Shown: positions 24,576-34,032, numbered from the stretch's first letter. The stretch: DNA of 64,000 bases from Mangrovimicrobium sp033283325 (GCA_033283325.1 JAWMQO010000005.1:124001-188000); one strand, 5' to 3'. Notes: generated by a model from the letters alone, not told the origin. Translations and numbers: made by a program.

Positions 24576-25004
24576 ATGGAGCAGTCAGAGATTCACCCGC
24601 AGTTACTGGCGGATACGCATTACCTGGGGCAGATGCCCACAGGGGCGCTGTTATTGCACCGCAACGCCAGCCTGCCCTGGTTCATCCTGGTGCCAGAGAC
24701 CCGTCTTGCCGATCTGCTCGACCTTCCCGATGAGCACCGCAACGCGGTAATGGCCGATTGCGCGGCGGTTTCCGGTTTCCTCAAATCTTTCCTCGGTTAC
24801 GCCAAGGTCAATTTCGCAGGCCTCGGCAACCAGGTCCCGCAGATGCACCTGCATATCATAGGCCGCAGCGAGGGCGATGCCTGCTGGCCCCAGCCGGTCT
24901 GGGGAAACCTCGACGCGAGCGCACATTATAGTGCCGACACCCTGAGTGAGTGGCAGCACGACCTGGCGCGCATGTCCGGTTTGCAGCCGGGTCTTGCGGA
25001 GTGA
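24576..25004 (+). CDS. HIT-family nucleotide-binding protein
   Basis: A 142-residue histidine-triad-fold protein. The catalytic segment is NQVPQMHLHIIGR, so the first His of H-x-H-x-H is Gln89, followed by His91 and His93. This variation is common in the bacterial branch annotated as diadenosine-tetraphosphate hydrolase-like. HIT proteins hydrolyse or transfer nucleotides; substrate here is unknown. AGGGAG lies before the ATG. It ends 12 nt before the GTG of the dehydrogenase and is probably in one operon with it. Confidence 0.88.
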   Translation: MEQSEIHPQLLADTHYLGQMPTGALLLHRNASLPWFILVPETRLADLLDLPDEHRNAVMADCAAVSGFLKSFLGYAKVNFAGLGNQVPQMHLHIIGRSEGDACWPQPVWGNLDASAHYSADTLSEWQHDLARMSGLQPGLAE

Positions 25005-25016
25005 TGCGCGCACCCC

Positions 25017-25991
25017 GTGAATGATCGCGTTTTCCTGACCCACCCGCTTCCCGGTGAGCGGGTCAATGCCCTCGCCAGGCAGTGCTCCCTTTCGATCTGG
25101 GAAGGGGATGGGCTGATCGGTGCCGCCGAACTGCGCCGCGCTGCGGCGGACTGCCGGGGCCTGCTCTGCCTGCTGACGGATCGTATCGATGCGGCGTTTA
25201 TCGACGCCATGCCGAAGCTGGAATTTGTCTCCAGCATGTCGGTGGGTGTCGATCACGTCGATGTGGAAGCCCTCAACGCCCGCGGTATTCCCCTCGGCCA
25301 CACCCCGGGGGTGCTGGTGGAAACCACCGCAGACACCGCCTTCGCCCTGATGCTCGCCGCCGCCCGCCGCGTGGTCGAGGCGGACAGCTTCGTGCGCGCG
25401 GGAAAGTGGACCCCGGATCGGGCCTGGGCGCCGGAGTTCTTCGTCGGCAGGGACGTCGGCGGGGCGACCCTCGGCATCATCGGCCTCGGCGAAATCGGCA
25501 GGGCGGTGGCGCGGCGGGCCCGGGGTTTCGGCATGCGCGTACTGGGCTGGAACCGGACGCCGCGGGAGATCCCGGGGGTGGAGTCGGTGGGCCTCGACGA
25601 ACTCCTCGCGCAGAGCGATTTCGTGTCGATGCATGTCGCCCTGACTGCCGAAACCCGGAACCTGGTGGATGCCGCCCGCATCGCGCAGATGAAACGCGGG
25701 GCGATACTGGTGAACACGGCCCGCGGCGGGGTGGTGGATGAAGCCGCCCTGGCGGATGCGCTGGCGGCCGGTCATCTCGGCGCAGCCGCAATCGACGTTT
25801 ACGATGGCGAGCCGGTGGCGCCGCGCAATCCCCTGTTACAGGCCCCCAACACTGTGCTGGTGCCGCACATCGGCAGCGCCACCCTGAAAACCCGCGCGCG
25901 GATGGCGGACATGGCGGTGGACAATGCCCTGGCGGCCCTGGCCGGCCGGCCCATGCCCCACTGCGCCAACCCCGGCGTCTACCGGAGCTAG
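25017..25991 (+). CDS. D-2-hydroxyacid dehydrogenase (glyoxylate/hydroxypyruvate reductase type)
   Basis: A 324-residue NAD(P)-dependent dehydrogenase. The Rossmann motif GIIGLGEIGRAVARRARGFG lies in the middle. The catalytic residues are visible: Arg in ILVNTARGGVVDE, Glu shortly after (YDGEPVAPRNPLL), and His in VLVPHIGSAT. The N-terminal segment SMSVGVDHVDVEALNARGI is typical of glyoxylate reductases (GyaR/GhrB group). It starts with GTG at 25017 (12 nt after the HIT gene). It interconverts 2-oxo and D-2-hydroxy acids; the true substrate is uncertain. It ends 4 nt before the end of the convergent DUF4136 gene. Confidence 0.9.
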   Translation: MNDRVFLTHPLPGERVNALARQCSLSIWEGDGLIGAAELRRAAADCRGLLCLLTDRIDAAFIDAMPKLEFVSSMSVGVDHVDVEALNARGIPLGHTPGVLVETTADTAFALMLAAARRVVEADSFVRAGKWTPDRAWAPEFFVGRDVGGATLGIIGLGEIGRAVARRARGFGMRVLGWNRTPREIPGVESVGLDELLAQSDFVSMHVALTAETRNLVDAARIAQMKRGAILVNTARGGVVDEAALADALAAGHLGAAAIDVYDGEPVAPRNPLLQAPNTVLVPHIGSATLKTRARMADMAVDNALAALAGRPMPHCANPGVYRS

Positions 25992-25995
25992 CGAA

Positions 25996-26577
25996 TCAGT
26001 CGGCGTCCGGCAGCTCGCTGAGTCCCTTGCGAATACCCTTGCGGATGGTGCCGGTCAGTTTCTCCGGGTCGCTCTCATTGGCGTTTTCAACGATCTTGGT
26101 AATGATCACGTGCCACACTTCTGTCTGGCTGCCGGTATCGTTGAATTGCAGGGCGATGTTGTAGGTCTCGTGCACCCCGGAGAGGGCATAGGCGTTATCG
26201 ACCATCGCCTGGTCCAGTTGCCGGTTGGGGCGGGCGGAGGGAATGGGATCCACGCCGCCGTAGGTGTTCTGGCTCTTCACCCCTTCGAGGAATCCCGGTG
26301 CCTGCAGGTAATCGATACTGAACTGGGCGCGCGCCGGGTCCAGTACATAGCCCTTTTCGGCCATCGCGGCATCCACTTCCTGGCGCATGATGCGGTCGAC
26401 CACGTAGACGTTATCGCCGGAATTGGCCGTGTTGCTCAGGGCTTCGCTGCGCCACTTGTAATACTTGTAGCTCCCCGCGGCGAATTTTTTCGTGTCTGAG
26501 GGCTGGGTTTCGATACCGCTGCAGGCGGCCAGCATCAGGGAAAGCCAAAGGCTGGTGAGGGCGGTAAATGTGCGCAT
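25996..26577 (-). CDS. DUF4136 lipoprotein
   Basis: A 193-residue lipoprotein: signal MRTFTALTSLWLSLMLAAC with lipobox LAAC, then GIETQPSDTKKFAAGSYKYYKWRSEAL, the DUF4136 start, and AAMAEKGYVLDPARAQFSIDYL. I start at the ATG at 26577 (GAGG 6 nt upstream), because it begins the lipoprotein signal; the frame is open 84 nt further. DUF4136 proteins are outer-membrane lipoproteins of unknown role. The gene is divergent from the LysR regulator, with a shared 238-nt intergenic region. Confidence 0.82.
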   Translation of the reverse strand: MRTFTALTSLWLSLMLAACSGIETQPSDTKKFAAGSYKYYKWRSEALSNTANSGDNVYVVDRIMRQEVDAAMAEKGYVLDPARAQFSIDYLQAPGFLEGVKSQNTYGGVDPIPSARPNRQLDQAMVDNAYALSGVHETYNIALQFNDTGSQTEVWHVIITKIVENANESDPEKLTGTIRKGIRKGLSELPDAD

Positions 26578-26754
26578 TGAGGGCCTCGGGGTCATCATGT
26601 CTGATTTCTGCAAGCCTAGCAGCGCTCTGCGGGCAGGGCTACGCAAATACCCCGCAGTCATCGGGGCGTGCTCATTTTAGCGGGCAAATACCCGGATTCG
26701 ATGCAGATCGGCGCAGAAAAGTACGAAAAAACAGAGAATTATCTGCGATCGTTA

Positions 26755-26770
26755 GCTAGCGTTTGCTAGC
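26755..26770. promoter_or_regulatory. Candidate LysR operator
   Basis: GCTAGC-GTTT-GCTAGC, 46 nt before the LysR ATG, is followed by a second inverted repeat ATAAC-N5-GTTAT (26780-26794). Their position between the divergent lipoprotein and LysR genes is where autoregulatory LysR sites usually lie. Confidence 0.4.
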
Positions 26771-26815
26771 ATCTGCCATATAACGGGTAGTTATTTCTTT
26801 TTTCGGAGGCACCGG

Positions 26816-27808
26816 ATGATCTCCAGGAAGTTGATACGCACCGATCTCAACCTGCTGGTCGCCCTGCAGATATTGCTGGAAGAGCGCAATGTCACCCGCG
26901 CGGCGGAGCGCCTCGCGGTGAGCCAGCCGGCGCTCAGCAAGACCCTGCAGAAGCTGCGCGATGCCTTCGAGGACGAACTGTTCACGCGCACCGCCCACGG
27001 CCTTGTACCGACGCCCAGGGCCGAGGAACTGGGGGCGGAATTGCCCCACCTGCTGGAAACCGTGGAAAAAGTGCTGGGCGACGCGGATTTCGACCCGGCC
27101 ACTTACACCGGCACTTTCAAGCTGCTGTTGCCACCGATTCTCTGCGAGGCCCTGCTGCCAGGCCTGATGGAGGAATTGCACCTGAGCGCACCGGGCGTGC
27201 AGGTCATCACCGCCGAGATATCCCCGGACTACCAGGAGCAGCTGAAGAAAGGCGAGGTGGATTTTGCCGCCTTCGTCGCCATGGAAACCGGGCGCGATAT
27301 ACACGCGGAGCCTATCTCCACGCTCGCCCCCCGCTGTTACATGCGGCGGGAACACCCGCTGGCGAAGAAAACGACACTCAGCCTGCAGGACTTTCTCGAC
27401 TACCCCCACCTGCGTCTCTATCTCCCGCGCCTGACCCGGGAAAATACCTCCATGGTGGACGATGTGCTGGGCCAGTACGGCGTGCACCGCAATATCACGC
27501 TGGAAACCACCCAGTTCGCCTCGGCGGTGGGAGTTCTGGCGCGTACTGACAGCCTGTTGGTGGCGAACGCGGGTTTCGAGGCCTCCGGCCTCTACGCCGA
27601 CCTGATCACTGGCCGCGAGTTGCCGGCGGAACTGCAACGCATGATTCGCAATACCCACAGCGGGAACCGGGGAAGGATGTCGCTGCTGCGCCACACCCGG
27701 ACTTCACGCAGCGCGCCCCACCAGTGGATGCGGGGACTGCTGATGAAGCACCTCAACGGACCTGACGAACTGGCGGAGAACGCCCCCCACCTGCAGGCGA
27801 TTTCCTGA
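26816..27808 (+). CDS. LysR-family transcriptional regulator
   Basis: A 330-residue LysR regulator. The N-terminal HTH is IRTDLNLLVALQILLEERNVTRAAERLAVSQPALSKTLQKLRDAFEDELFTR, close to the NodD/PcaQ-like group that starts with D-L-N-L-L. The C-terminal periplasmic-binding-like domain contains FKLLLPPILCEALLPGLMEELH. CGGAGG lies upstream of the ATG. The target may be itself and the divergent DUF4136 lipoprotein. No catabolic operon adjoins it, so its ligand is unknown. It ends 6 nt before the end of the convergent small gene. Confidence 0.92.
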   Translation: MISRKLIRTDLNLLVALQILLEERNVTRAAERLAVSQPALSKTLQKLRDAFEDELFTRTAHGLVPTPRAEELGAELPHLLETVEKVLGDADFDPATYTGTFKLLLPPILCEALLPGLMEELHLSAPGVQVITAEISPDYQEQLKKGEVDFAAFVAMETGRDIHAEPISTLAPRCYMRREHPLAKKTTLSLQDFLDYPHLRLYLPRLTRENTSMVDDVLGQYGVHRNITLETTQFASAVGVLARTDSLLVANAGFEASGLYADLITGRELPAELQRMIRNTHSGNRGRMSLLRHTRTSRSAPHQWMRGLLMKHLNGPDELAENAPHLQAIS

Positions 27809-27814
27809 GGCGGG

Positions 27815-28003
27815 CTACTGTCCGGCGCTGTCGCCGTCGGCCGGCGCGTCCAGGCCGTTGACGATGTCCTGTACGCCCTGCGCCTTTTCCAGTGATTCCT
27901 GGTAGCTCTCGGGGATGACGCTTTGTGCATCCTCACCGCCGGCGGCATTGTAGAGCAGCCAGCCGATTGCCCCCAGGGCGAGGATCATGCCCAGCAGTCG
28001 CAT
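27815..28003 (-). CDS. Small single-span membrane protein next to the Gld-like ABC genes
   Basis: A 62-residue peptide with one N-terminal hydrophobic helix (MRLLGMILALGAIGWLLYNAAGG) and a short acidic tail (ESYQESLEKAQGVQDIVNGLDAP). I do not recognise it. It lies 27 nt downstream of the DUF4340 gene on the same strand, so it is likely the last cistron of the Gld-like operon and perhaps a small accessory subunit. Confidence 0.55.
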   Translation of the reverse strand: MRLLGMILALGAIGWLLYNAAGGEDAQSVIPESYQESLEKAQGVQDIVNGLDAPADGDSAGQ

Positions 28004-28030
28004 ATCAATCTCCGCGGTGGTCTTTCGCGA

Positions 28031-28921
28031 CTATTCTGCGCCGCCGAGCAGCATGCTGTCGAGCCCGGTGATGCGCTCGTAATCGTAGCCCGGGATGGTG
28101 AAAAGGAAGGGATACTGGCTACTGCGCAGGTAGTGGGATTCGTCGAGCCGGTAAAATTCCAGGGTGAATTCGCCGCGCAGGGATTCGACGTGGAAGATGA
28201 GCTCAGCCTTTGCGGGGCGCAGGCTCGCGTCGACTTCCGCCGGGGCGACGCCACTCACTTCCATGTCCCTGAGCGCCTTCAGCATCGCCCGCAGTGCTTC
28301 CGCTGGCGGCGGCCGTCCGTTACCCAGCAGCCAGTCGCCACTGTCGCGTTGCAGGCTGTAACCGTCGGAGCTTATTCGCAGTGGGGCTTTTACCTGCAGC
28401 AGTCCGGGGGCTACCCAGCCTTGCGCTTGTGCCGGGAGTTGGTGGCGGCTGAGGAATATGCTGTAGATCTCGTCTTCGCCACCGCGGCGCGCGTAGAGCT
28501 TGCGGTAGCCCGGTGAAGTGCCGAGATACACCGAGCCGAGTTCATCGCCGTGGGCGGAGAGGGTGAGCTTGCGGCGAAAACGGTAGGAGGCGACCTGGAA
28601 GCGCTGTCGCGCAGCCCCGCTGTGCGCCACCGCCCAGCCCGGGTCCGAGGCGGTGAGTGTTTCGAGCAGCTTGCCGATACGCTCACCATCGGCGGGGAGG
28701 CCGTCGAGTTCGGGCAGGCGCCAGCCATTGTCGCCCTTTTCCAGCGTCACACTGTTGCCTTCGGCATCCTCGATTTGCAGCTTGTCGATGATGTAGCCAT
28801 GGCTGTCCACAAGCAGTGGAATAGCCTGGGCCTGGTCGCGCATGTGGTCGCTGCCCAGCCATCCCAGCAGCGCCAGTTGCGCCAGCAGCAGGCAGAGCAG
28901 GACCACCCCGACCCGGTTCAC
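28031..28921 (-). CDS. DUF4340 protein of the Gld-like ABC system
   Basis: A 296-residue protein anchored by one N-terminal helix (VGVVLLCLLLAQLALLGWLG). The rest is periplasmic and matches DUF4340: IDKLQIEDAEGNSVTLEKGDNGWRLPELDGLPADGERIGKLLETLTAS and YLGTSPGYRKLYARRGGEDEIYSI, repeated beta-strand units. DUF4340 genes regularly follow GldG-type ABC genes. It starts with GTG overlapping the stop of the permease-GldG gene by 4 nt (GTGA), so translation is coupled. The role is unknown; an envelope-assembly or surface-export function is inferred from the operon. Confidence 0.85.
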   Translation of the reverse strand: MNRVGVVLLCLLLAQLALLGWLGSDHMRDQAQAIPLLVDSHGYIIDKLQIEDAEGNSVTLEKGDNGWRLPELDGLPADGERIGKLLETLTASDPGWAVAHSGAARQRFQVASYRFRRKLTLSAHGDELGSVYLGTSPGYRKLYARRGGEDEIYSIFLSRHQLPAQAQGWVAPGLLQVKAPLRISSDGYSLQRDSGDWLLGNGRPPPAEALRAMLKALRDMEVSGVAPAEVDASLRPAKAELIFHVESLRGEFTLEFYRLDESHYLRSSQYPFLFTIPGYDYERITGLDSMLLGGAE

Positions 28922-31737
28922 AGCCCCAGCTCCCTGCGATACCAGGCCCGGCGGCGTCGCCCCAGGAGCCAGAACAGCAGTGCCAGCAAGCCCAGCCAGA
29001 GGATCGCCGCCGCATAGTTGAAGAGTTCGAGCCCGAGGCGCATCTGCGCCTCCATCGGTGGCAGGGTCCGGTTGAAGTGCGCCCGGCCGCGAATACCGAG
29101 CAGGCGCTCCTCGCGCAGCGCCCAGTCCAGGGTGTTGTTGACCAGGGCTAGCGGCCCCAGGTACTGGTTGCCGCTGGCCTGGACCAGGGCACCCAGCACC
29201 CGGTCACTGAGGAAATCGTTGGAGGGGTAGATCACCAGGCGCGCCGATTCGGGAGAACGCCGCACGAATTCGCGCAGGCTCCCCATGCTGGCGGCGTCCC
29301 CGACCAGGGTGTCCGGCGGCGCGCTGAATCCGGATTCGAAACGGCCCTGCACGATTGCGCCGAGCAGCTGCCGGTCGCGCTGCTCCGCTTCCTCCCAGCG
29401 CTGCCCTTCGCGTGGCGCGACCTGGGGGTCGCTGCTGACCCAGGCATCGCGACTGCTGGACAGCAGCGGGGTGATGCGTCGGTTCGGGCCGTGTTCGATG
29501 TGCAGCGGTGATGCCCAGGCCATGGTGACCCGGGGCAGGTTGCGGGTCAGCGGGTGCCTGGCCAGGCCGTCCTCGCGCACGTCGATAAAAAACGGGTAGT
29601 CGATGATGCGCAGGTTGCTGGCGACGTCTTCGACCGCGTCACGTTGCACTGGCGCCGGGAAGCGTCCGTGGCGGCGGTCCATCACCAGGCCCTCGCCGAT
29701 GCTAACGCCCAGGTGCTCCAGCCAGCCGTCCAGGCCACTGTTATAGCTGCGCAGGGCCAGTCCCGTCTCCCCGGGGACGACGGTCCACGGGGACGTCGCC
29801 AGGATCACCGTGCCGCCGCGCATCAGGAACTGGTCGATAGCGAATACCGCCGCCGGGCTGAGTTGCTCGGGGCCGGCGACCACCAGCAGGTCCGCCTCGG
29901 GGCTGACGCTGCCGTCGGCGAGGTTTTCCTCCAGCAGCGAATGTTCCCCGGCGATGGCCTCGCGCAGCTGGGAATATCCCGGCCCGCGGGTGTATTGCTG
30001 GGACAGCACGGGGCGGGTGCGCGGCGCGGCGAGGGCGACACTGCGGGTGAAGTCCCTGGCGAAGCGGCGCAGGCCGGCGTCGAAGATCAGGCGGAATTCG
30101 CCGGGGTCGAAATCGCCGGCGGGGAGCCGCACCACCTGGCGGGGATCGGCGAGGGTGAGGTAGAAATAGAAGGGTTGGTCTAGCGCCGGGTCCTGCATGG
30201 GGGCGAAGCCCCACTCTTCCTCGATACGTTTCGCCAGCGCGCCGTCTGCGTCTTCGGGCTGCAGGAAGCGCACGCTGAGTTTGTCCCCCGATGCCGCTAC
30301 CGCATCCGCCAGCACCGATTCCACGGCCTTGCGATAGTCCTGCAGGTGCTGCGGCAGGCGCTCGTCGGCGGAGACGTAGCCGATAAACTCCAGTGGCCGT
30401 TCGATACCGTCGAAGAGATCGCCGCCGGCCCGGTAGTTGTGCATGACCTCACGGATTGCGCTGGTCAGGTCGAATTCCGGGTTGCGCAACAATACCTCGG
30501 GCCTGCCGTTGGTGGCGGTGCGCACCTCGATCAGGTCGCCGAAGCCCAGCACCCGGTATTCGCCGGCGTACTCGACCAGCACATTGAACCAGGCGTTTAC
30601 CAGCGTGGTCTCGTGTCGGTTCGCGACCTGGATCGGGGTCGGTCGGATGGCGTAGCGGTGCAGGGCTTCCTGTTCCAGTTCCGGGTGCTTTGCGGGATCG
30701 ACGAACTCCACCCTGACCCGGCCGTCGCCCACAGCCGCGTATTCTTCCATGAGGTCCCTGAGCTGCGGCTCCAGGGGTGCCAGCAGGGAGTGGTTGCGGG
30801 CGCTGAAGTAGCCGCGGATCAGCAGCGGCTCGCGCAGTTGCTCCACCAGTTGGCGACTGGTGTCCGAGAGTGAGTAGAGCCGGCCCTCGGTGATGTCCTG
30901 GCGCAATCCGTTGACCTGGGCCAGCCACAGATTGAGGGCGACGAGGTTGGCCAGCAGCAGGAGAATACCGGTGCGCCAGTGTCGCTGGCGCGGGGTGGTG
31001 GCGAAGCGCGCCCAGCCCTCCCGCTCCAGGCTGTAGATCGTCAGGCCGAGAAAGGCGGTGCAAAGGCTGGCGTAATAGCTCAGATCGCGGATGTCGATCA
31101 CCCCGCGGGTAATGCTGTCAAAGCGCGAGCCACTGCCGAACTCGCGCAGTAACCCGGCCTGCTCGGTAGAGAAAAAACCGGTGAACAGGTCACTGCCCAC
31201 GAGGTAGAGGCCGCCGCAGAGGGCCACGCTGCCAATCAGCGCGACGATGGCGTTGTCAGTGCGCGCCGACACGAACATGCCGATACTGAGGTAGGCCGCG
31301 CCGACCAGCAGGCTGGCGAGATAGCCTGCCGCCACCGGGCCCCAGTCGATGTCACCGATCAGGGCCACGGTCAGGGGCAGGGGCAGTGTGCTCACCAGCG
31401 CCAGCAGCAGGATGATGATCGCGGCGTAGAATTTGCCCAGCGCGAAGCGCCACAGGGGGGTCGGCTGTACCAGCACGTGTTCGAGGGTTCCGCTGCGGCG
31501 CTCCTCGCTCCAGCTGCGCATGGTGAGCGCGCTGCAGAGGAAGACCAGGACCAGCGGCATCCACTCGAACAGGGGGCGGACGTCGGCGATGTTGCGGGCG
31601 AAGAAGGATTCGACCCAGAACACCGTGAAAAGGCTGGCCGCAGCGAAAGCGCCGAGGAAGAGCCAGGCCCCGGGCGACCCCAGGAACAGGGCCAGCTCCT
31701 TGCGCGCGACCCGGCGCGGGACCGCCCTAGTGTCCAT
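28918..31737 (-). CDS. ABC-2 permease fused to a GldG-type domain
   Basis: A 939-residue inner-membrane protein. Residues ~1-240 are an ABC-2 permease (GldF-like) with six hydrophobic helices, starting RRVARKELALFLGSPGAWLFLGAF. A linker helix (GILLLLANLVALNLWLA) leads into a GldG-type periplasmic domain: QDITEGRLYSLSDTSRQLVEQLREPLLIRGYFSARN, EFVDPAKHPELEQEA and a later DLLVVAGPEQLSPAAVFAIDQFLMRGG. A last helix (AAILWLGLLALLFWLLGRRRR) closes it. In Bacteroidetes GldA/GldF/GldG serve gliding, where F and G are separate genes. This organism class does not glide by that system. The start overlaps the ATPase gene by 11 nt. Confidence 0.88.
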   Translation of the reverse strand: MDTRAVPRRVARKELALFLGSPGAWLFLGAFAAASLFTVFWVESFFARNIADVRPLFEWMPLVLVFLCSALTMRSWSEERRSGTLEHVLVQPTPLWRFALGKFYAAIIILLLALVSTLPLPLTVALIGDIDWGPVAAGYLASLLVGAAYLSIGMFVSARTDNAIVALIGSVALCGGLYLVGSDLFTGFFSTEQAGLLREFGSGSRFDSITRGVIDIRDLSYYASLCTAFLGLTIYSLEREGWARFATTPRQRHWRTGILLLLANLVALNLWLAQVNGLRQDITEGRLYSLSDTSRQLVEQLREPLLIRGYFSARNHSLLAPLEPQLRDLMEEYAAVGDGRVRVEFVDPAKHPELEQEALHRYAIRPTPIQVANRHETTLVNAWFNVLVEYAGEYRVLGFGDLIEVRTATNGRPEVLLRNPEFDLTSAIREVMHNYRAGGDLFDGIERPLEFIGYVSADERLPQHLQDYRKAVESVLADAVAASGDKLSVRFLQPEDADGALAKRIEEEWGFAPMQDPALDQPFYFYLTLADPRQVVRLPAGDFDPGEFRLIFDAGLRRFARDFTRSVALAAPRTRPVLSQQYTRGPGYSQLREAIAGEHSLLEENLADGSVSPEADLLVVAGPEQLSPAAVFAIDQFLMRGGTVILATSPWTVVPGETGLALRSYNSGLDGWLEHLGVSIGEGLVMDRRHGRFPAPVQRDAVEDVASNLRIIDYPFFIDVREDGLARHPLTRNLPRVTMAWASPLHIEHGPNRRITPLLSSSRDAWVSSDPQVAPREGQRWEEAEQRDRQLLGAIVQGRFESGFSAPPDTLVGDAASMGSLREFVRRSPESARLVIYPSNDFLSDRVLGALVQASGNQYLGPLALVNNTLDWALREERLLGIRGRAHFNRTLPPMEAQMRLGLELFNYAAAILWLGLLALLFWLLGRRRRAWYRRELGL

Positions 31738-32656
31738 CGCCGATCACCTCGCGAAAAATATCCTCCAGGTGGCGGCTGCCGTGCTCCAGGCCGTAGAGGC
31801 TCGCGCCGGATTGCAGGACACACTGTGACACCAGCGCGGCGACGTGGTCGATATCGGTCCCGGCTTTCGGGCACAGGCGCCAGGTCAGGCCCTGGGGACT
31901 GGCGCTGTAGGAGGCCTGGTCGATTTCCGGCAGGGCGGACAGTGCCGCTTCCAGCGGCGCCAGCGTATTGTCGGTGAGCAGGCGCAGCTCCTGGCAACTG
32001 CGCAGTTCCTGCAGGGGCTGGTCCAGGGCAAGCTGTCCGCCCCGCAGGATCAGCACCCGGTCGCAGACCGCCTCCACCTCCTGCATGATGTGGGTGGAGA
32101 TGATCACGGTGGCGCGGCGGGCGAGCCGCTGCACCAGTTCCCGCATGTGGTCGGTCTGCTGTGGGTCGAGCCCGTTGGTCGGCTCGTCGAGGATGAGGTA
32201 ACGCGGCCGGCCCAGGATCGCCTGGGATACCCCGACGCGCTGCTTCTGCCCGCGGGACAGTTTGCCGATGACATCCAGGGCCTGCGCCTGCATGTCCGTG
32301 GCCACCAGCGCCTCGCGCACCGCGGAAATACGTTCCTTGCGCGCGATGCCCTTTACCGCCGCCATGTACTCCAGGTAATCGGCGACCATCATCTCCGGGT
32401 AGACCGGCAGGTTTTCCGGCAGGTAGCCGAGCTGGCGCTGAATGCAGTAGGCATTCTGGCCGAGGCTTTCGCCCTCGACCAGTATCTCCCCTGTCGTCGG
32501 TTCGAGGTAACCGCTGAGCATGCGCATGATCGTGGTCTTGCCGGCGCCGTTGGGGCCAAGCAGGCCCACCACCTCGCGGTTCTGTATCCGGAAGGAGACG
32601 TTGGAGACCGCGGTAGTACGACCAAACTGCCGGGTGAGGTGATTGGCCTCGATCAT
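31727..32656 (-). CDS. ABC transporter ATP-binding protein (GldA-like)
   Basis: A 309-residue ATPase: Walker A GPNGAGKTT (34-42), signature LSRGQ (133-137), Walker B LILDEP (154-159), then NGLDPQQ and the H-loop in IISTHIMQEVE. A C-terminal ~90-residue extension is typical of ABC-2-type ATPases. It energises the fused permease-GldG protein downstream, with which it overlaps by 11 nt. It is the first gene of the Gld-like operon and starts 17 nt after the end of the glutathione reductase gene, so the two could be co-transcribed. Confidence 0.93.
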   Translation of the reverse strand: MIEANHLTRQFGRTTAVSNVSFRIQNREVVGLLGPNGAGKTTIMRMLSGYLEPTTGEILVEGESLGQNAYCIQRQLGYLPENLPVYPEMMVADYLEYMAAVKGIARKERISAVREALVATDMQAQALDVIGKLSRGQKQRVGVSQAILGRPRYLILDEPTNGLDPQQTDHMRELVQRLARRATVIISTHIMQEVEAVCDRVLILRGGQLALDQPLQELRSCQELRLLTDNTLAPLEAALSALPEIDQASYSASPQGLTWRLCPKAGTDIDHVAALVSQCVLQSGASLYGLEHGSRHLEDIFREVIGDGH

Positions 32657-32673
32657 CGCGGGGATCGCTGTCC

Positions 32674-34032
32674 TCAGTTCCCGGACCAGGGTTCGCGCAT
32701 GGTCACGAACTCCTCTGCCGCGGTGGGGTGAATACCGATCGTGTTGTCGAACACCGACTTGGTGGCGCCGGCCTTCAGGGCGATGGCGATTCCCTGGATG
32801 ATCTCGCCGGCGTCCGGGCCAACCATGTGGGCGCCGACCACGCGATCGGAAGCCCTGTCGACCACGAGTTTCATCAGGCTGCGCTCGTCGCGCCCGGAAA
32901 GGGTGTGCTTCATCGGTTTGAACACACTCTTGTAGATATCGATGTCGCCGAATTCTTCCCGGGCTTCCGCTTCGGTAAAACCGACCGTACCGATATTCGG
33001 CTGGGAGAATACTGCCGTGGGGATGAAGTCGTACTCGGGGTGTGCTGCTCGCGCCCCGAACTGCCGCCGGGCGAAGGCCATGCCTTCTGCCAGTGCGATG
33101 GGGGTGAGTTCCTGGCCCCCGATCACGTCACCCACGGCGTAGATCCCGGGCTCGCTGCTCTCGAAGTTCTCGTCGACGCGGATGCCCCCGTTATCGAGAA
33201 GTGCCAGATTCACATTTTCCAGGCCGAGCCCGTCGAGCCTGGGCCTGCGCCCCGTGGCGAACAGCACTGCATCCGCTTCCAGGCTGGCGCCATTGTCCAG
33301 CACCACCTGCAGTCCGCCGGGGCCCGGATCGATACGCTCGACCTCGGTTTCGAAGCGCAGGTCCACGCCGCTGCTGGTGATCTCCTGGGCCGCGTGGCTG
33401 CGCAGGTCGTCGTCGAAGCCGCGCAGGAACAGGGGGCCGCGGTAGAGTTGGGTGACCTCGGCGCCGAGTCCGTTGAAAATCCCGGCGAATTCCACCGCGA
33501 TATAGCCGCCGCCGACAACCACCAGGCGCCGGGGAAAATACTCGAGGTCGAATATCTCGTTGGATGTGATCGCGTACTCACTGCCCGGGAATTCGGGTAT
33601 GTAGGGCCAGCCCCCGGTGGCGATGAGGATTTTGTCCACGCTGTAGCGGTGTCCCGCCGCCTCTACCTGGTGGGGGCCGAGGATGCGCGCGTGGCCGTCG
33701 ATGAGCTCTGCGTTGGCGCCCTCGAGCATATTGCGGTAAATCGCGTTGAGGCGGGAAATTTCGGTCTTTTTGTTGTCGCGCAGGGTGGCCCAGTCGAAGA
33801 CGGGCTCACCCGCATCCCAGCCGTAGCCCGCCGCGTCGGCAAAGCCCTTGCCGTACTCGGAGGCGTAGACATAGAGCTTTTTCGGCACGCAGCCGACATT
33901 GACGCAGGTGCCGCCGAGGTAGCGATCCTCCGCGATGGCCACCCGGGCGCCGAAGCCGGCGGCCATGCGCGCCGCGCGAACGCCGCCGGAACCCGCGCCG
34001 ATGACAAAAAGGTCGTAGTCGAAACCCGCCAC
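32674..34032 (-). CDS. gorA: Glutathione-disulfide reductase
   Basis: A 452-residue flavoprotein disulphide reductase that reduces oxidised glutathione with NADPH. FAD-binding GAGSGGVRAARMAA (12-25), redox-active GGTCVNVGCVPKK (Cys43 and Cys48), a second Rossmann motif VVGGGYIAVEFAG, and the C-terminal interface with the catalytic His (GIHPTAAEEFVTM) are all present. Length is typical. The gene is divergent from the DUF481 gene with a 174-nt intergenic region. No OxyR site was identified by eye. Confidence 0.95.
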   Translation of the reverse strand: MAGFDYDLFVIGAGSGGVRAARMAAGFGARVAIAEDRYLGGTCVNVGCVPKKLYVYASEYGKGFADAAGYGWDAGEPVFDWATLRDNKKTEISRLNAIYRNMLEGANAELIDGHARILGPHQVEAAGHRYSVDKILIATGGWPYIPEFPGSEYAITSNEIFDLEYFPRRLVVVGGGYIAVEFAGIFNGLGAEVTQLYRGPLFLRGFDDDLRSHAAQEITSSGVDLRFETEVERIDPGPGGLQVVLDNGASLEADAVLFATGRRPRLDGLGLENVNLALLDNGGIRVDENFESSEPGIYAVGDVIGGQELTPIALAEGMAFARRQFGARAAHPEYDFIPTAVFSQPNIGTVGFTEAEAREEFGDIDIYKSVFKPMKHTLSGRDERSLMKLVVDRASDRVVGAHMVGPDAGEIIQGIAIALKAGATKSVFDNTIGIHPTAAEEFVTMREPWSGN

